A DNA stretch of 64,000 bases from Candidatus Woesearchaeota archaeon (GCA_016185755.1 JACPMX010000004.1:111104-175103); one strand, 5' to 3'; numbered from the stretch's first letter, positions 8,271 through 17,593 are shown. Numbers and translations: made by a program. Notes: generated from the sequence alone by a model not told the origin.

Positions 8271-9455
8271 ATGGATTTCCAGACAATTGCCGCTGTTGCC
8301 TTTATTGCCGCTCTGACTATATTTCTTTTGTTAAAGAGAAAAAATCTCGATACAAAGCAGATAATCCCTTATTTTCTTTATTTTTCCATGTACAGGACCA
8401 GGCTTGGCCTAAAGTTTATGGATGCCATGGCTAAAAGATACAGGAAGCTCGTGGTTTACATAGGTTATTTCGGAGTCTTTATAGGATTCATGGGGATGGC
8501 TGTGATAAGCTACGCCTTGGTGAGCAATATATTCATGCTGTTCACAAAGCCCGAATCGACCCCGGGAGTGGGATTAGTGCTTCCGTTCAAGGCAAAAGGG
8601 GTTTTCTTTGTGCCGTTCTTTTACTGGATAATTGCTATTTTTGTTATCGCTGTCGTGCATGAATTCTCGCATGGGCTGATTGCAAGAGCGCATAACCTAA
8701 AAGTTAAGTCAAGCGGCTTTGCCTTTCTCGGGCTGGTAATCCCGATCATACCTGCTGCCTTTGTCGAGCCGGATGAAAAGGAGCTGAAGAAAAGGCCGCA
8801 CAAGCAGCAGTTGAGCGTGTTTGCAGCAGGGCCGTTTTCCAACATTGCCGCTGCTTTTTTGTTTGTTGCGATAGCATCATTTGTGCTTGCTCCGCTGGCC
8901 AGCGCGGTTATCGAGCCAAACGGAGTCAAGGTAACTGACTATGTAAAGGGAAAAGACTCTTTCCCGGCTGAAAATGCCGGCATTAAGATAGGGGAGATAA
9001 TAAATAAGGTTGATGGCCAGGAAACTCCCTACGTTGATAACTTGTCATCTGCATTAAGAAGCAAGAAGCCAGACGACCTCGTTTCAGTTAAAACAGACAG
9101 GTCATCCTACCAGTTAAGGCTTGCAAAAAATCCTGAAAATGAAAGCATGGCCTATCTTGGGGCCTATCTCGAGCAGAGCACGAAGATAAAAGATAATATC
9201 AGGGAAGCTTATGGAGGATTTTTGCCAAATTCATTGATATGGCTGTATGGGCTATTTGTGATTCTGGTCATCCTGAATTTCGGCATTGGGCTCTTCAATC
9301 TTGTCCCTATAGGGCCTTTAGATGGCGGCAGGATGCTTCAGTTGGCCCTCCACAAGTTCTTTGACAGGGAAAAAGGGGACAGGTACTGGCATTACATAGG
9401 AATATTTTTCCTTGCCCTGATTTTCATAAACATAGCGGCCGGGTTTGTGAGATAG
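8271..9455 (+). CDS. site-2 protease family (M50) membrane zinc metalloprotease
   Basis: Intramembrane protease of 394 residues. The zinc-binding HEFSHG (about residues 129-134) lies in the second transmembrane region, and the third ligand is in NLVPIGPLDGGRM (about residue 345). A PDZ-like domain sits between them (PAENAGIKIGEIINKVDGQ, about residues 230-285). At least five hydrophobic segments are seen. S2P enzymes cleave membrane-anchored regulators; no anti-sigma-like target is nearby. Gene starts at the base after the L40e stop. Confidence 0.9.
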   Translation: MDFQTIAAVAFIAALTIFLLLKRKNLDTKQIIPYFLYFSMYRTRLGLKFMDAMAKRYRKLVVYIGYFGVFIGFMGMAVISYALVSNIFMLFTKPESTPGVGLVLPFKAKGVFFVPFFYWIIAIFVIAVVHEFSHGLIARAHNLKVKSSGFAFLGLVIPIIPAAFVEPDEKELKKRPHKQQLSVFAAGPFSNIAAAFLFVAIASFVLAPLASAVIEPNGVKVTDYVKGKDSFPAENAGIKIGEIINKVDGQETPYVDNLSSALRSKKPDDLVSVKTDRSSYQLRLAKNPENESMAYLGAYLEQSTKIKDNIREAYGGFLPNSLIWLYGLFVILVILNFGIGLFNLVPIGPLDGGRMLQLALHKFFDREKGDRYWHYIGIFFLALIFINIAAGFVR

Positions 9456-9465
9456 AGATTTTAAA

Positions 9466-10032
9466 TTATAATTTTTCTAATTTAAAGCCTGCTTCCATCG
9501 CCCTGTCGTATAAATCAGGTTTTACATTACTAAAACGGGCATTGCCGAGTGAAATACTTTTAATTGGCTTATTAGGCGAATCCTCCATCTCTGTCATCAT
9601 TCGGTCATATACTCTAATAATATCAACTATTCGGGACAAGGTTAATTTTTGCTGAAGATCGATATGTCTTCTTGTCATATCATGATTCCCAAATCTTATC
9701 CCAGTCAACTGTCCGAATGCATTTCCTTGAGCTGCAGCCTCAACAATCTGCAGAATGTATGCATATTCATCGCTGTCAATAGGGTCGATACCATAAAATT
9801 CAATAGTTGTTCTGGGAGTGCTATGGACTTGATAGCGGTGAGCTTCTGTAGCTATGCCAACAACTACTGAATCAAGACATCCGCTAAGTTTAGAAACAAG
9901 TTCTGCATTTTTTCCATCCTTTAATAAGTCAGTATCTAATACATCAGCAGCTACGCTTTCATAAGTCTCTGGTGTTCTAGAAACTAATGCACTTAACCCT
10001 GCGCGTAATTTTACACTCCAGCTTCCACTCAT
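9466..10032 (-). CDS. hypothetical protein
   Basis: No family recognised in the 188 residues. The protein is soluble, without signal peptide or Cys motifs, and looks alpha/beta. It is on the opposite strand from the housekeeping run before it and uses more A/T-ending codons than its neighbours, which suggests later acquisition. The start ATG at 10032 is followed by a Ser/Gly-rich N-terminus. It is convergent with the S2P gene, 10 bases away. Confidence 0.5.
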   Translation of the reverse strand: MSGSWSVKLRAGLSALVSRTPETYESVAADVLDTDLLKDGKNAELVSKLSGCLDSVVVGIATEAHRYQVHSTPRTTIEFYGIDPIDSDEYAYILQIVEAAAQGNAFGQLTGIRFGNHDMTRRHIDLQQKLTLSRIVDIIRVYDRMMTEMEDSPNKPIKSISLGNARFSNVKPDLYDRAMEAGFKLEKL

Positions 10033-10102
10033 TTCAATTTTTGGAAAAAATCTTGAATATTTAAACTTTTCTCAATTCACCACTCAAAAATCAAAACAAG
10101 AA

Positions 10103-10423
10103 TTATTGCTTCTGTTTGCTCTCCACAAATTCCCTTACCCTGTCATTGCTTGTCGGCTTTGCATTCGGCCCAAGCGCATAGTAGATTTTCTCTGCCTCGC
10201 CGCCCCAGGAATACTCGCCTTTCTCCTTCTCTATTTTGTTGACCTCAAATTCTCCAAGCTCTGTACCTTTTTTCAAATGATAATAAATGCTTCTCAAAGT
10301 TACTTTTGGGAATATGGCAGTGTAAATCTTGTAGATCTCATACCCATAGGCTTTCTTGACAAAATGGAGTATCTCTACCACATTCTGCCTTATCTCCGAT
10401 TTTATCGGTCTTCCTTTCCTCAT
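10103..10423 (-). CDS. winged-helix transcriptional regulator, PadR-like
   Basis: A 106-residue basic protein with a winged-helix pattern: helices at IRQNVVEILHFVKKAYGYEIYKIY and VTLRSIYYHLKKGTELGEF, then a wing (KGEYSWGGEAEKIYYALGP). The helix 'RSIYYHLKKG' is like the recognition helix of PadR/ArsR-type regulators. The target is unknown. The intergenic stretch ahead of it (10424-10527) repeats CTTATTT and is shared with the divergent membrane protein gene at 10528, a possible target. Confidence 0.7.
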   Translation of the reverse strand: MRKGRPIKSEIRQNVVEILHFVKKAYGYEIYKIYTAIFPKVTLRSIYYHLKKGTELGEFEVNKIEKEKGEYSWGGEAEKIYYALGPNAKPTSNDRVREFVESKQKQ

Positions 10424-10527
10424 AAGTCTTATTTGGTTTACTTATTTAAATAGTTAATGCTTCAATATAGAAAATAAGTATGCATAATATGGATAGATAT
10501 TTATATTAGAATTAATTTATAGGGGGC

Positions 10528-11127
10528 ATGATAGACTTAAGGAGGGTAGCCATCATTTTTGTCATTGCTGTTCTGTACGCTATTTTTGTCAACGCATTTA
10601 TAGGCGCTTTTTATACTGCCCCAAAGTATGAGGATTTTTGCAAGAGCAGGTTTTACCCTGAAAAGCCTTATGCAGCTCCTGTAGAAAGGAAAGACTGCCC
10701 GAAATACAAGGAGCCTGCCCAGGATGAGCTGGACAAGTGCGCAGCTGACAAAGGATATCCTGAATACAGGTATGATGCATTTGGATGCCCTGTGGAATAC
10801 AAGGGCTGCAATTTCTGCCAAAAGGATTTCGACAGCGCAAACCAAAAGTACAATTTCATGTACTTCATATTTTCGTCAATACTTGCCGTAATAGCGATAG
10901 GAATTGGCCTGATGCTTCCAACAAGCAGGAGCCTGAACGAGTGGATTGCAACCGGCTTCATGCTTGGCGGCTTGGTTACATTATTCTTCGGCACTTTCCG
11001 CTATTATGAATACCTTGGGAGGTATGTCAAGCCGGTAGTTATTTTTGCAGAGCTGGTTATTGTGATATTCCTTTCTTACAGGAAGCTTCACGATGCCAGG
11101 GAAGCAAAGGGCAAAAAGAGAAGATAA
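10528..11127 (+). CDS. membrane protein with Cys-rich external loop
   Basis: A 199-residue protein of unknown function. An N-terminal hydrophobic helix (about residues 5-27) is followed by an extracytoplasmic stretch with eight or so Cys residues (CKSRFYPEKPY, DCPKYKE, KCAADKG, FGCPVEYKGCNFC) that could form disulfides, then three transmembrane helices (about 115-185) and a basic tail KKRR. It starts about 20 bases after an AT-rich promoter-like region and is divergent from the winged-helix regulator gene. Confidence 0.6.
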   Translation: MIDLRRVAIIFVIAVLYAIFVNAFIGAFYTAPKYEDFCKSRFYPEKPYAAPVERKDCPKYKEPAQDELDKCAADKGYPEYRYDAFGCPVEYKGCNFCQKDFDSANQKYNFMYFIFSSILAVIAIGIGLMLPTSRSLNEWIATGFMLGGLVTLFFGTFRYYEYLGRYVKPVVIFAELVIVIFLSYRKLHDAREAKGKKRR

Positions 11128-11159
11128 GTTTATTAGAGTTTCCTCATTCTTTTCTGTCC

Positions 11160-12272
11160 ATGGAAAGCTTGTTTTTATTGTCAGGGGACTATCCTGACAT
11201 GGCAAAGGGGGAAATTTTTAGCCTGTTTGGTTTAAAGAAAGCCAAATCGGCCGGCAGATTGTTAATTGCTGATTTGGATGCTGCACTGCTGAAAAATCAG
11301 CTTAAAAGGCTTGCATTGTCCAAAAGCGTTTTCAGGCTTTTGTTTGAATGTGATGTTTCCGATATTGGAAAATCAATGAAAGGGTTTGAGTGGAATTCCA
11401 TCTATAAGGATAATTTTTGCATTAGGGTTCATTATTTAGACGACATTGATAATAATCCATTAAAAAGTACGAATAAAAAAATTCAAAAAAGCAAAAAATC
11501 GGGAGGCAGTCCGCTTGCAAGTATTTCAGAAAAGAATCTTGCAAAATATGTCTGGAGTTCTGTGAATAAGCCAAGGGTAGAGCTGGAAAACCCAAAAACA
11601 AGTATTGAGTTGTTCATAGCAAAAAATAAGGCCTATTGCGGTCTGATGATTCATGAAAATCGTGAGGATTTCGGGCCAAGAAAGGCGCATTTGAGGCCGT
11701 TCTCGCATCCAAGCTCTTTGCATCCAAAGTTGTCAAGGGCGCTTGTCAACTTGACAGGAATACGGGAAAATGAATCTTTGCTTGACCCTTTCTGCGGCAC
11801 AGGGGGCTTTTTGATTGAGGCAGGGCTGATGGGAATAAAAGTTCTTGGGTATGACATAAGCAAAAGCATGGCCAATGGCTGCAAGGAGAATTTAAAATAT
11901 TTCAAGATTAAAAATTATAAAATTGCCGTGAAAAACGCGTTAAGCATTGATGGGAAATTCGATTATGTTGTCACTGACCTGCCTTACGGATTGAACTCAA
12001 ATGTTTATCTGGGATATAATCAAAAAACACTTAAAAATAAATCAAACAAAATCAGCCTGAAAACAGGCAAAAATCAGATAAAAAATATAGGGCAGTTTTA
12101 TCTAAAATTTCTCAAAAAGCTGAGAAAACTCCTTGGAAAAAAGGCAGTCATAATATTCCCCAGCTATGTGAATTATAGAAACCTGCTAAAGCAGTCAAAA
12201 TTCAAGATAGAAAAGGAATTCTCGATTTACGTGCACAGGAGCCTGAGCAGGAAGATTGTGAGGATTAGATGA
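11160..12272 (+). CDS. tRNA (guanine10-N2)-methyltransferase, Trm-G10/Trm11 type
   Basis: Methylates N2 of G10 in tRNA. The N-terminal half fits a THUMP-like domain, followed by RPFSHPSSLHPKLSRALVNL, the methyltransferase motif I DPFCGTGGFLIEAGLMG (about residues 207-223) and the catalytic motif IV as TDLPYG (about residue 272) in place of DPPYG. This order, THUMP then Rossmann methyltransferase with DPFCGTGG, is that of archaeal Trm-G10. Length 370 is slightly above the usual 330. Part of the interdomain region is Lys/Asn rich. Confidence 0.82.
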   Translation: MESLFLLSGDYPDMAKGEIFSLFGLKKAKSAGRLLIADLDAALLKNQLKRLALSKSVFRLLFECDVSDIGKSMKGFEWNSIYKDNFCIRVHYLDDIDNNPLKSTNKKIQKSKKSGGSPLASISEKNLAKYVWSSVNKPRVELENPKTSIELFIAKNKAYCGLMIHENREDFGPRKAHLRPFSHPSSLHPKLSRALVNLTGIRENESLLDPFCGTGGFLIEAGLMGIKVLGYDISKSMANGCKENLKYFKIKNYKIAVKNALSIDGKFDYVVTDLPYGLNSNVYLGYNQKTLKNKSNKISLKTGKNQIKNIGQFYLKFLKKLRKLLGKKAVIIFPSYVNYRNLLKQSKFKIEKEFSIYVHRSLSRKIVRIR

Positions 12273-12274
12273 TA

Positions 12275-13270
12275 TCAAATAGGTCTAAATGTTACGTTTC
12301 TTCCAGGCATTGCATCAACTTCAGCAGCAAAATCTTTGAAATATTGTGCATTTGTCAATGGTCGATATCCTTCTTGACCTGGCTTTCTGTGGTTATAGCT
12401 TTGGTCCAAATCGCTAGCCATAACCCTCTTAAGCATTGACTTTGTCCATCTCCTATTTGTGATGACTACTGGTCTTTCTTTATGATGTTCTTCAAAATTC
12501 TTCTCATAATCTTTTCCAACAATTTCGTCATCTAAAGTTGAAACTCCCAAATCAACAGGAGTATAGCCGCCACCATAATGTTGACCTAAACTATGAAGGA
12601 CTCTCTTGTGTCTGGAATCTATTGTTATTAAACCAATATTTATTTTACCTTTAGAATTGCTATATTTCTTCCCCGACCCCATAATACGCTCTATTAACAT
12701 CTGCAAGACTGGCTCGTATTTTTTTGCAGTCGTATATTTGCCTCCACCTTTGGCTCTTGCATAATATATTGAAGTATACTGGTATTGTCCTGGTTTTAAC
12801 TCATCAGTGCTTGGAGTTCTTGGCACGTCAGCAACATCGTGAGCTACAACCGCCACAACTTCTTTGGTTGATCTATCAACAACAGTGTCTATTGTATAAT
12901 TTTTATTTTTAGGATTTTTTAATTCTGAAGCAAATTCATCTCGTGAAAGTACGTCACTTTCTTTGTAGCTTTCAGCAATAAATTCCTGTACTTTTGTAAG
13001 AACTCTCCCAAAAAATTGAGGATTCGCTTGATAGTTTTTTCTGTTAATTGTTATTAATTCCAAACCGCCCATAGGACTCTCTTCAGATGCAGAGGTGGCA
13101 TCGTACCCATCATACAATTTGCTCGTTGGTTTCTCATAAGCCATAGAACTTAGTCGTATATCTTGAGCAACCCTCTCTCTAAACCTTAGTTTTGGCATAA
13201 CTACTTTCGGTCTTAATTTTAAGCCTAAATTTAACGAATCTCCGCTCATAGCTATCCTTTTTTTACTCAT
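12275..13270 (-). CDS. hypothetical protein, AT-rich, possibly acquired
   Basis: A 331-residue soluble protein that I do not recognise. The N-terminus is basic; the middle (residues about 115-260) alternates beta strands and helices (KEVVAVVAHDVAD, YYARAKGGGKYTTAKKYEPVLQMLIERIMGSG, INIGLITIDSRHKRVLHSLG), loosely like a GNAT-type acyltransferase; the glycine/basic run GGGKYTTAKKY is where a CoA-binding loop would be. Codon use is markedly A/T-ending compared with the genes either side. A TATA box (about 13310-13322) and GGGGTGG Shine-Dalgarno precede it. Confidence 0.5.
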   Translation of the reverse strand: MSKKRIAMSGDSLNLGLKLRPKVVMPKLRFRERVAQDIRLSSMAYEKPTSKLYDGYDATSASEESPMGGLELITINRKNYQANPQFFGRVLTKVQEFIAESYKESDVLSRDEFASELKNPKNKNYTIDTVVDRSTKEVVAVVAHDVADVPRTPSTDELKPGQYQYTSIYYARAKGGGKYTTAKKYEPVLQMLIERIMGSGKKYSNSKGKINIGLITIDSRHKRVLHSLGQHYGGGYTPVDLGVSTLDDEIVGKDYEKNFEEHHKERPVVITNRRWTKSMLKRVMASDLDQSYNHRKPGQEGYRPLTNAQYFKDFAAEVDAMPGRNVTFRPI

Positions 13271-13309
13271 TTTAACTTTTCCACCCCTTAGACCATACCC
13301 ATGTCATAA

Positions 13310-13322
13310 CTATTATATAAAT
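13310..13322 (-). promoter_or_regulatory. TATA box of the gene at 12275-13270
   Basis: On the minus strand GATTTATATAATAG lies about 40 bases upstream of the ATG at 13270, with GGGGTGG between as a Shine-Dalgarno-like site. The rest of 13323-13466 is AT-rich with nothing recognised. Confidence 0.4.
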
Positions 13323-13466
13323 CTTTCTATTTTACTCACTAGATAGTAATAACATTTTAGAGGAAATTTTTAGAATAAACTGTAATTAATCTACGATAAT
13401 TTACAATATAGAATATAATTAAACTAAGTTCATTTTTATTTATTTTCAATAAGGAAGATAATTAAA

Positions 13467-13862
13467 CTAGTCCAAAAACGGATACAAAATAAGCCAAATG
13501 ACATTGCCTATAACAAGAAACATGCCGGCATAGAAGATAAGCGCTTCATTCTTCAGATAAGGCACAAAATTAGCTGTTACGTAAGGTATGTTCCAGCCGC
13601 TGAAATAAGACACAAAGGCTGCTGCAATTCCCAAGTCCACTATGCTGTGCGCCAAGGAAAATACAATAAACCCAAAATGGGTAGTCAGGTCTTTTGCCTC
13701 ATTTACTATGTCAAGAAGAAGAAAAATTATATAGGCAATGAACGCCAGAACATACACGATATTGCTTAATTTCAAAGAAAAAAATCTTCCGGTTAATCCA
13801 ATAAGCAGCAGGCCGCATATTATGCCTATAATTGTGTCTTCTGCCGCAAATGTGAATTTCAT
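13467..13862 (-). CDS. small membrane protein of unknown function
   Basis: A 131-residue protein with four hydrophobic helices spanning most of its length (about residues 8-25, 33-52, 63-88, 106-128) and few charged residues. No family recognised. It is the next gene downstream of the homing endonuclease gene and may have followed ppsA originally, before the endonuclease gene arrived. Confidence 0.6.
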   Translation of the reverse strand: MKFTFAAEDTIIGIICGLLLIGLTGRFFSLKLSNIVYVLAFIAYIIFLLLDIVNEAKDLTTHFGFIVFSLAHSIVDLGIAAAFVSYFSGWNIPYVTANFVPYLKNEALIFYAGMFLVIGNVIWLILYPFLD

Positions 13863-13906
13863 GTATTAGGTTTTCAGTTACTTCATATATAAGATTTTTG
13901 CTTTGG

Positions 13907-14911
13907 CTAACAGTGTTGGTTCACTCTTAATATTTTAGCAACTCCTTTATCCAGGATTCTTTGCCTTCCTTTATGCACTCCAAAACCAATTTCTCTGGCA
14001 AACTTATCAAGTTGCTTTGCTCCTATATAAATGCTCCAATGATCTTCCCTATCCAATCTTAAAACCGGTTTGCAATCAAATCCAAGCATCGTTAACAGCT
14101 GATGTAAGTACTTAATTTCTTTTTCATTTCTCATTTCAATTCTTACATATCTGCTTTTATTAAAGTAAGCTGTGCCTTCGCCAATCATCATGCCTCGAAT
14201 GTAAGAGGCTGCTAGTTTTGCATTTTTAGAGCAAAGTCCTTTGATTGTATCCTCTAATGCTAGAACTAAATCAATAATAACTGCATTATCCAAGCAAAGT
14301 TTATATTTGATAACCTTATTATACGATTCTTCTCTAAATCTTACATCAGGATAGAGTATACTCAATTTAGCACTTTCAAAATCAATATAATTCCCTTTTG
14401 GATTTACAAGGTTCACATAAAAATCAATACAAGGAAAGTAAGTATTAATCCATTTAACCATGTGATTTATAACCGAAGGTTCGGAATTTGTAAATCTAAA
14501 TTTTCTAGGCCTAGTTTTTCCATTTGAGCCATTATCGCCTTCGGCAAAATACAAAGCATAGCCTTCAACAAAGAATTCATCAATAGGGAATTCTCTAGGG
14601 ATAACTAAATAAGATTTATCATGAGAACCCCAGTGATAGAAACCGAGAATATTAGAATACAATTCTTCTTTTGAAATATTTAAAATCTCTATTATCTTCA
14701 AAATTCTGTAAAAAGGATGATAGATATTCTCCGCAAATTCTGAATAAAAAGTTCGATAATTCATACCCAATACATCAGTGCTGAATTTCTTTATTCCATA
14801 TTTATTCACTATTTCATTCTTTAACTTAGAAAAGAAACCGTCAGTAATTCTTACGTGTATTCTACTAAATTGAGTTAAATAATCAAATGTAACAATTTTT
14901 GTTGAATTCAT
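13907..14911 (-). CDS. free-standing LAGLIDADG homing endonuclease
   Basis: A 334-residue protein with two LAGLIDADG-like helices: EGYALYFAEGDNGS (about residue 112) and ASYIRGMMIGEGTAY (about residue 238), each ending in the acidic residue that binds metal (EGD and GEG). Two copies in one chain indicate a monomeric enzyme with a pseudo-palindromic target of roughly 20 bp. It is not inside an intein or intron; it lies directly downstream of ppsA on the same strand. Codons are A/T-rich, unlike host genes. A C-terminal basic block follows (GVHKGRQRILDKG). The target is inferred to lie in the ppsA 3' end. Confidence 0.87.
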   Translation of the reverse strand: MNSTKIVTFDYLTQFSRIHVRITDGFFSKLKNEIVNKYGIKKFSTDVLGMNYRTFYSEFAENIYHPFYRILKIIEILNISKEELYSNILGFYHWGSHDKSYLVIPREFPIDEFFVEGYALYFAEGDNGSNGKTRPRKFRFTNSEPSVINHMVKWINTYFPCIDFYVNLVNPKGNYIDFESAKLSILYPDVRFREESYNKVIKYKLCLDNAVIIDLVLALEDTIKGLCSKNAKLAASYIRGMMIGEGTAYFNKSRYVRIEMRNEKEIKYLHQLLTMLGFDCKPVLRLDREDHWSIYIGAKQLDKFAREIGFGVHKGRQRILDKGVAKILRVNQHC

Positions 14912-14973
14912 TTTAAATCATAAATATTCTTGCTGAAACTATGTAATTAATTTCACTTTAGATGAAATTATAG

Positions 14974-15090
14974 TTTGGTATTTGAAGTTCCTAATATGGA
15001 TTTAAAATACTAAATGAAAACAGAAATAACATTGATTAAAGGGTTTAAATAGTTTAGCCGAAGATGTCCAGTGGTCAAAAATGTCCAGTG
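14974..15090 (-). promoter_or_regulatory. promoter/leader of the LAGLIDADG gene (copy 1 of shared module)
   Basis: Reading on the plus strand it contains TTTGGTA (14974), 62 bases later GTTTAAATAGTTTAG (15043-15057), then six bases and ATGTCCAGTG (15064-15073), repeated once at 15081-15090. On the minus strand this is a doubled CACTGGACAT, then a TATA box CTATTTAAAC, then a leader of about 110 bases. The same parts in the same order and spacing precede the PD-(D/E)XK nuclease gene (31764-31866). Confidence 0.6.
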
Positions 15091-15092
15091 CT

Positions 15093-17513
15093 TTATCTTT
15101 TCTTCTTTCTATGTAGTCTTTGCTCTAATTTAGCTATAGCTATTGTTGTTTTTATGACTGTATCTGGATTTAAAGATATACTATCAATCCCGCATCTAAC
15201 TAGGAATTCAGCAAATTCCAGGTAATCCGAACTCGCTTGTCCGCAAATTCCGATCTTGATTTTATTTTTCCTGCATTTCTTTATCACATCTTCAATAAGC
15301 TTCTTTACAGCAGGATTTCTTTCATCATACAGCCTGCTCACCAATTCAGAGTCTCTGTCAAGCCCAAGCGTCAATTGCGTAAGGTCATTGCTGCCGATGC
15401 TGAACCCGTCAAATATCTTTGCAAAATCATCGGCTAATATGACATTGCTTGGAATCTCGCACATGACATAGATTTCCAGGCCGTTTTTGCCTTGCGCCAA
15501 CCCGTGCTTTTTCATCTCTTCAATCACAAGCTTTCCTTCCTCAATAGTCCTGCAAAAAGGGACCATTAGCTTTATGTTTGAAAGGCCCATTTCATCCCTT
15601 GCCTTTTTCATTGCCCTGCATTCAAGGCCAAAGGCTTCCCTGTAAGATCCGGCATAATATCTTGAAGCCCCTCTCCACCCAAGCATTGGATTTTCCTCTT
15701 TTGGCTCAAATTCAGCCCCTCCTATAAGGTTTGCATACTCGTTTGTCTTGAAGTCTGACATCCTCACAATCACATCTTTAGGATAAAAAGCAGCCCCTAT
15801 CATCGCCACGCCCTGCGCCAGCTTATCGACAAAGAAATCAACCTTGTTTTTGTAGGAATGAGTAAGCTCGCCAATTATTGCTTTTGCTTTTTTGTCCTTG
15901 AGCCTGTCATAATGCAGCAAAGCCAAGGGATGCACTTTGATGTATGAGCTTATTATGAATTCCTCCCTTGCGAGGCCAACTCCGTCGTTGGGTATGAAAG
16001 AAAATTCAAAAGCCTGGTCGGGGTTTCCGACATTCATCATTATCTTTGTCTTTGGCCTTTTCAGCTTTTTCAGGTCCAGCCTTCTAATTTCAAACTTTAG
16101 TTTTCCCTTGTAAATCTTGCCGACTTCTCCTTCAGCGCATGAAACAGTCACATCAGTTCCGGTCTTCACGATTTCTGTGCCATTTTCAGTTCCCACAATA
16201 GCCGGAATTCCCAATTCACGCGCGACAATGGCTGCATGAGCCGTCCTTCCTCCCTTGTTTGTCACGATTGCAGACGCAATTTTCATTATTGGTTCCCAGT
16301 CCGGGTCTGTTTTTTCCGTTATAAGGACTTCCCCATGCTTGAATCCCTTAATGTCCCTTGCATCTTTTATTACATGAGCCTTGCCCCTGCCGATTTTAGT
16401 GCCAACGCTTAATCCTTTCAGGATAACCTGGCCTTTTTCTTTCAGGACAAATTCCTCAAGAATGTTCATGTTCTTCTGGCTTTGGACAGTCTCGGGCCTT
16501 GCCTGCACTATGAACAGCTCGTTTGTTATGCCGTCCTTTGCCCATTCCATGTCCATCGGCTTGAACTTTCCTGCCTTTTGTGAATAATAGTCCTCTATTA
16601 TGCATGCCCATTTTGCAAGCCTTATTATTTCATCATCGCTAAGCACAAATTTCATTTTTTCACTGTAAGCGGCTTGAACATTGACTGTTGGCGATTTAGG
16701 GTTATTGCTGTAAACCATCTTTATTTTTTTGCTTCCGAGCTTCTTGCTTATAATCGGCTCATGGCCTTTTTTCAGCATAGGCTTGAAAACATAGAATTGG
16801 TCCGGGTTTACAGAGCCCTGCACAACGTTTTCCCCAAGGCCGTAAGCCCCGTTGATAAGAACAGCATTCTTGAACCCGGTTTCTGTGTCAATTGAGAACA
16901 TGACTCCGGAGCATGACTTGTCGCTCCTCACCATTTTTTGCACTCCAATCGACAAAGCCACCTTGAAATGGTCAAAGCACTTGTCAACCCTGTATGAAAT
17001 TGCCCTGTTCGTAAACAGGGAAGCAAAGCATTTCTTGCATGCCTCTGTCAAGGCTTTCTCCCCCTTTATGTTAAGGTAAGTCTCCTGCTGCCCTGCAAAG
17101 CTTGCATCCGGAAGGTCTTCGGCTGTTGCAGAGCTCCTGACAGCCACATCCGTGTTTGCCCCGTATTCCCTGCTTAATTTTTTGTAAGAATTTGCTATCT
17201 CATTTTTCAAGTCTGTTGGGAGCTCTGCCCTAAGTATCTCTTCACGCGCATTTTTTCCAATTTCTGCCAGGTTTCTTTTGCTTTTATCAAGCCTTTTTAA
17301 TATTGATTTTAATTTTGCCTTTATTCCGGCTTTTTCAACAAAATAATTGTAGGCATAAGCAGTGACTGCAAACCCGTTCGGGATTTTCACGCCTTTGTTT
17401 GTAAGATTCCTGTACATCTCCCCCAGCGATGCATTCTTGCCGCCGACAATCGGGACATCCTCAATGCTCAGCTCGTTGAACCACAGAATGAATTTTTTTG
17501 ATTTTGCTGGCAA
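15093..17513 (-). CDS. ppsA: phosphoenolpyruvate synthase
   Basis: Makes PEP from pyruvate, ATP and water for gluconeogenesis (or runs backwards in glycolysis in some archaea). Order: N-terminal ATP-binding domain (VGGKNASLGEMYRNL, RSSATAEDLPDASFAGQQETYLN), central phosphohistidine domain with the swivelling His in GGRTAHAAIVARELGIPAIVG (about residue 425), and C-terminal PEP-binding barrel (VPFCRT, YVMCEIPSN, SIGSNDLTQLTLGLDRDS, GICGQASSD). AGAGGTG at 17520-17526 overlaps a GTG at 17522; the TTG at 17513, six bases after it, is the better start. The last 45 codons differ in codon use from the rest. Confidence 0.93.
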   Translation of the reverse strand: MPAKSKKFILWFNELSIEDVPIVGGKNASLGEMYRNLTNKGVKIPNGFAVTAYAYNYFVEKAGIKAKLKSILKRLDKSKRNLAEIGKNAREEILRAELPTDLKNEIANSYKKLSREYGANTDVAVRSSATAEDLPDASFAGQQETYLNIKGEKALTEACKKCFASLFTNRAISYRVDKCFDHFKVALSIGVQKMVRSDKSCSGVMFSIDTETGFKNAVLINGAYGLGENVVQGSVNPDQFYVFKPMLKKGHEPIISKKLGSKKIKMVYSNNPKSPTVNVQAAYSEKMKFVLSDDEIIRLAKWACIIEDYYSQKAGKFKPMDMEWAKDGITNELFIVQARPETVQSQKNMNILEEFVLKEKGQVILKGLSVGTKIGRGKAHVIKDARDIKGFKHGEVLITEKTDPDWEPIMKIASAIVTNKGGRTAHAAIVARELGIPAIVGTENGTEIVKTGTDVTVSCAEGEVGKIYKGKLKFEIRRLDLKKLKRPKTKIMMNVGNPDQAFEFSFIPNDGVGLAREEFIISSYIKVHPLALLHYDRLKDKKAKAIIGELTHSYKNKVDFFVDKLAQGVAMIGAAFYPKDVIVRMSDFKTNEYANLIGGAEFEPKEENPMLGWRGASRYYAGSYREAFGLECRAMKKARDEMGLSNIKLMVPFCRTIEEGKLVIEEMKKHGLAQGKNGLEIYVMCEIPSNVILADDFAKIFDGFSIGSNDLTQLTLGLDRDSELVSRLYDERNPAVKKLIEDVIKKCRKNKIKIGICGQASSDYLEFAEFLVRCGIDSISLNPDTVIKTTIAIAKLEQRLHRKKKR

Positions 17514-17593
17514 ACCCAACACCTCTTGTTTTTTGCTTCATATGATGATAGATGAATATAAACCTTTTGATTTGATGCATATTTTGACAAAAA

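Larger units (their letters stand above)
13907..15240. mobile_element. homing-endonuclease insertion behind ppsA, with likely co-converted ppsA tail
   Basis: Unit consisting of the LAGLIDADG gene, its 180-base upstream region and the last 45 or so codons of ppsA. From the stop back to about 15235 (the GICGQ block) ppsA uses TTA, AGA, GCT and CCA codons, whereas the rest of ppsA prefers AGG, GCA and CTT/CTG. This pattern is expected if cleavage in the conserved block was repaired from an endonuclease-bearing donor. Boundaries are estimates from composition; no native remnant is seen on the far side. Confidence 0.5.
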
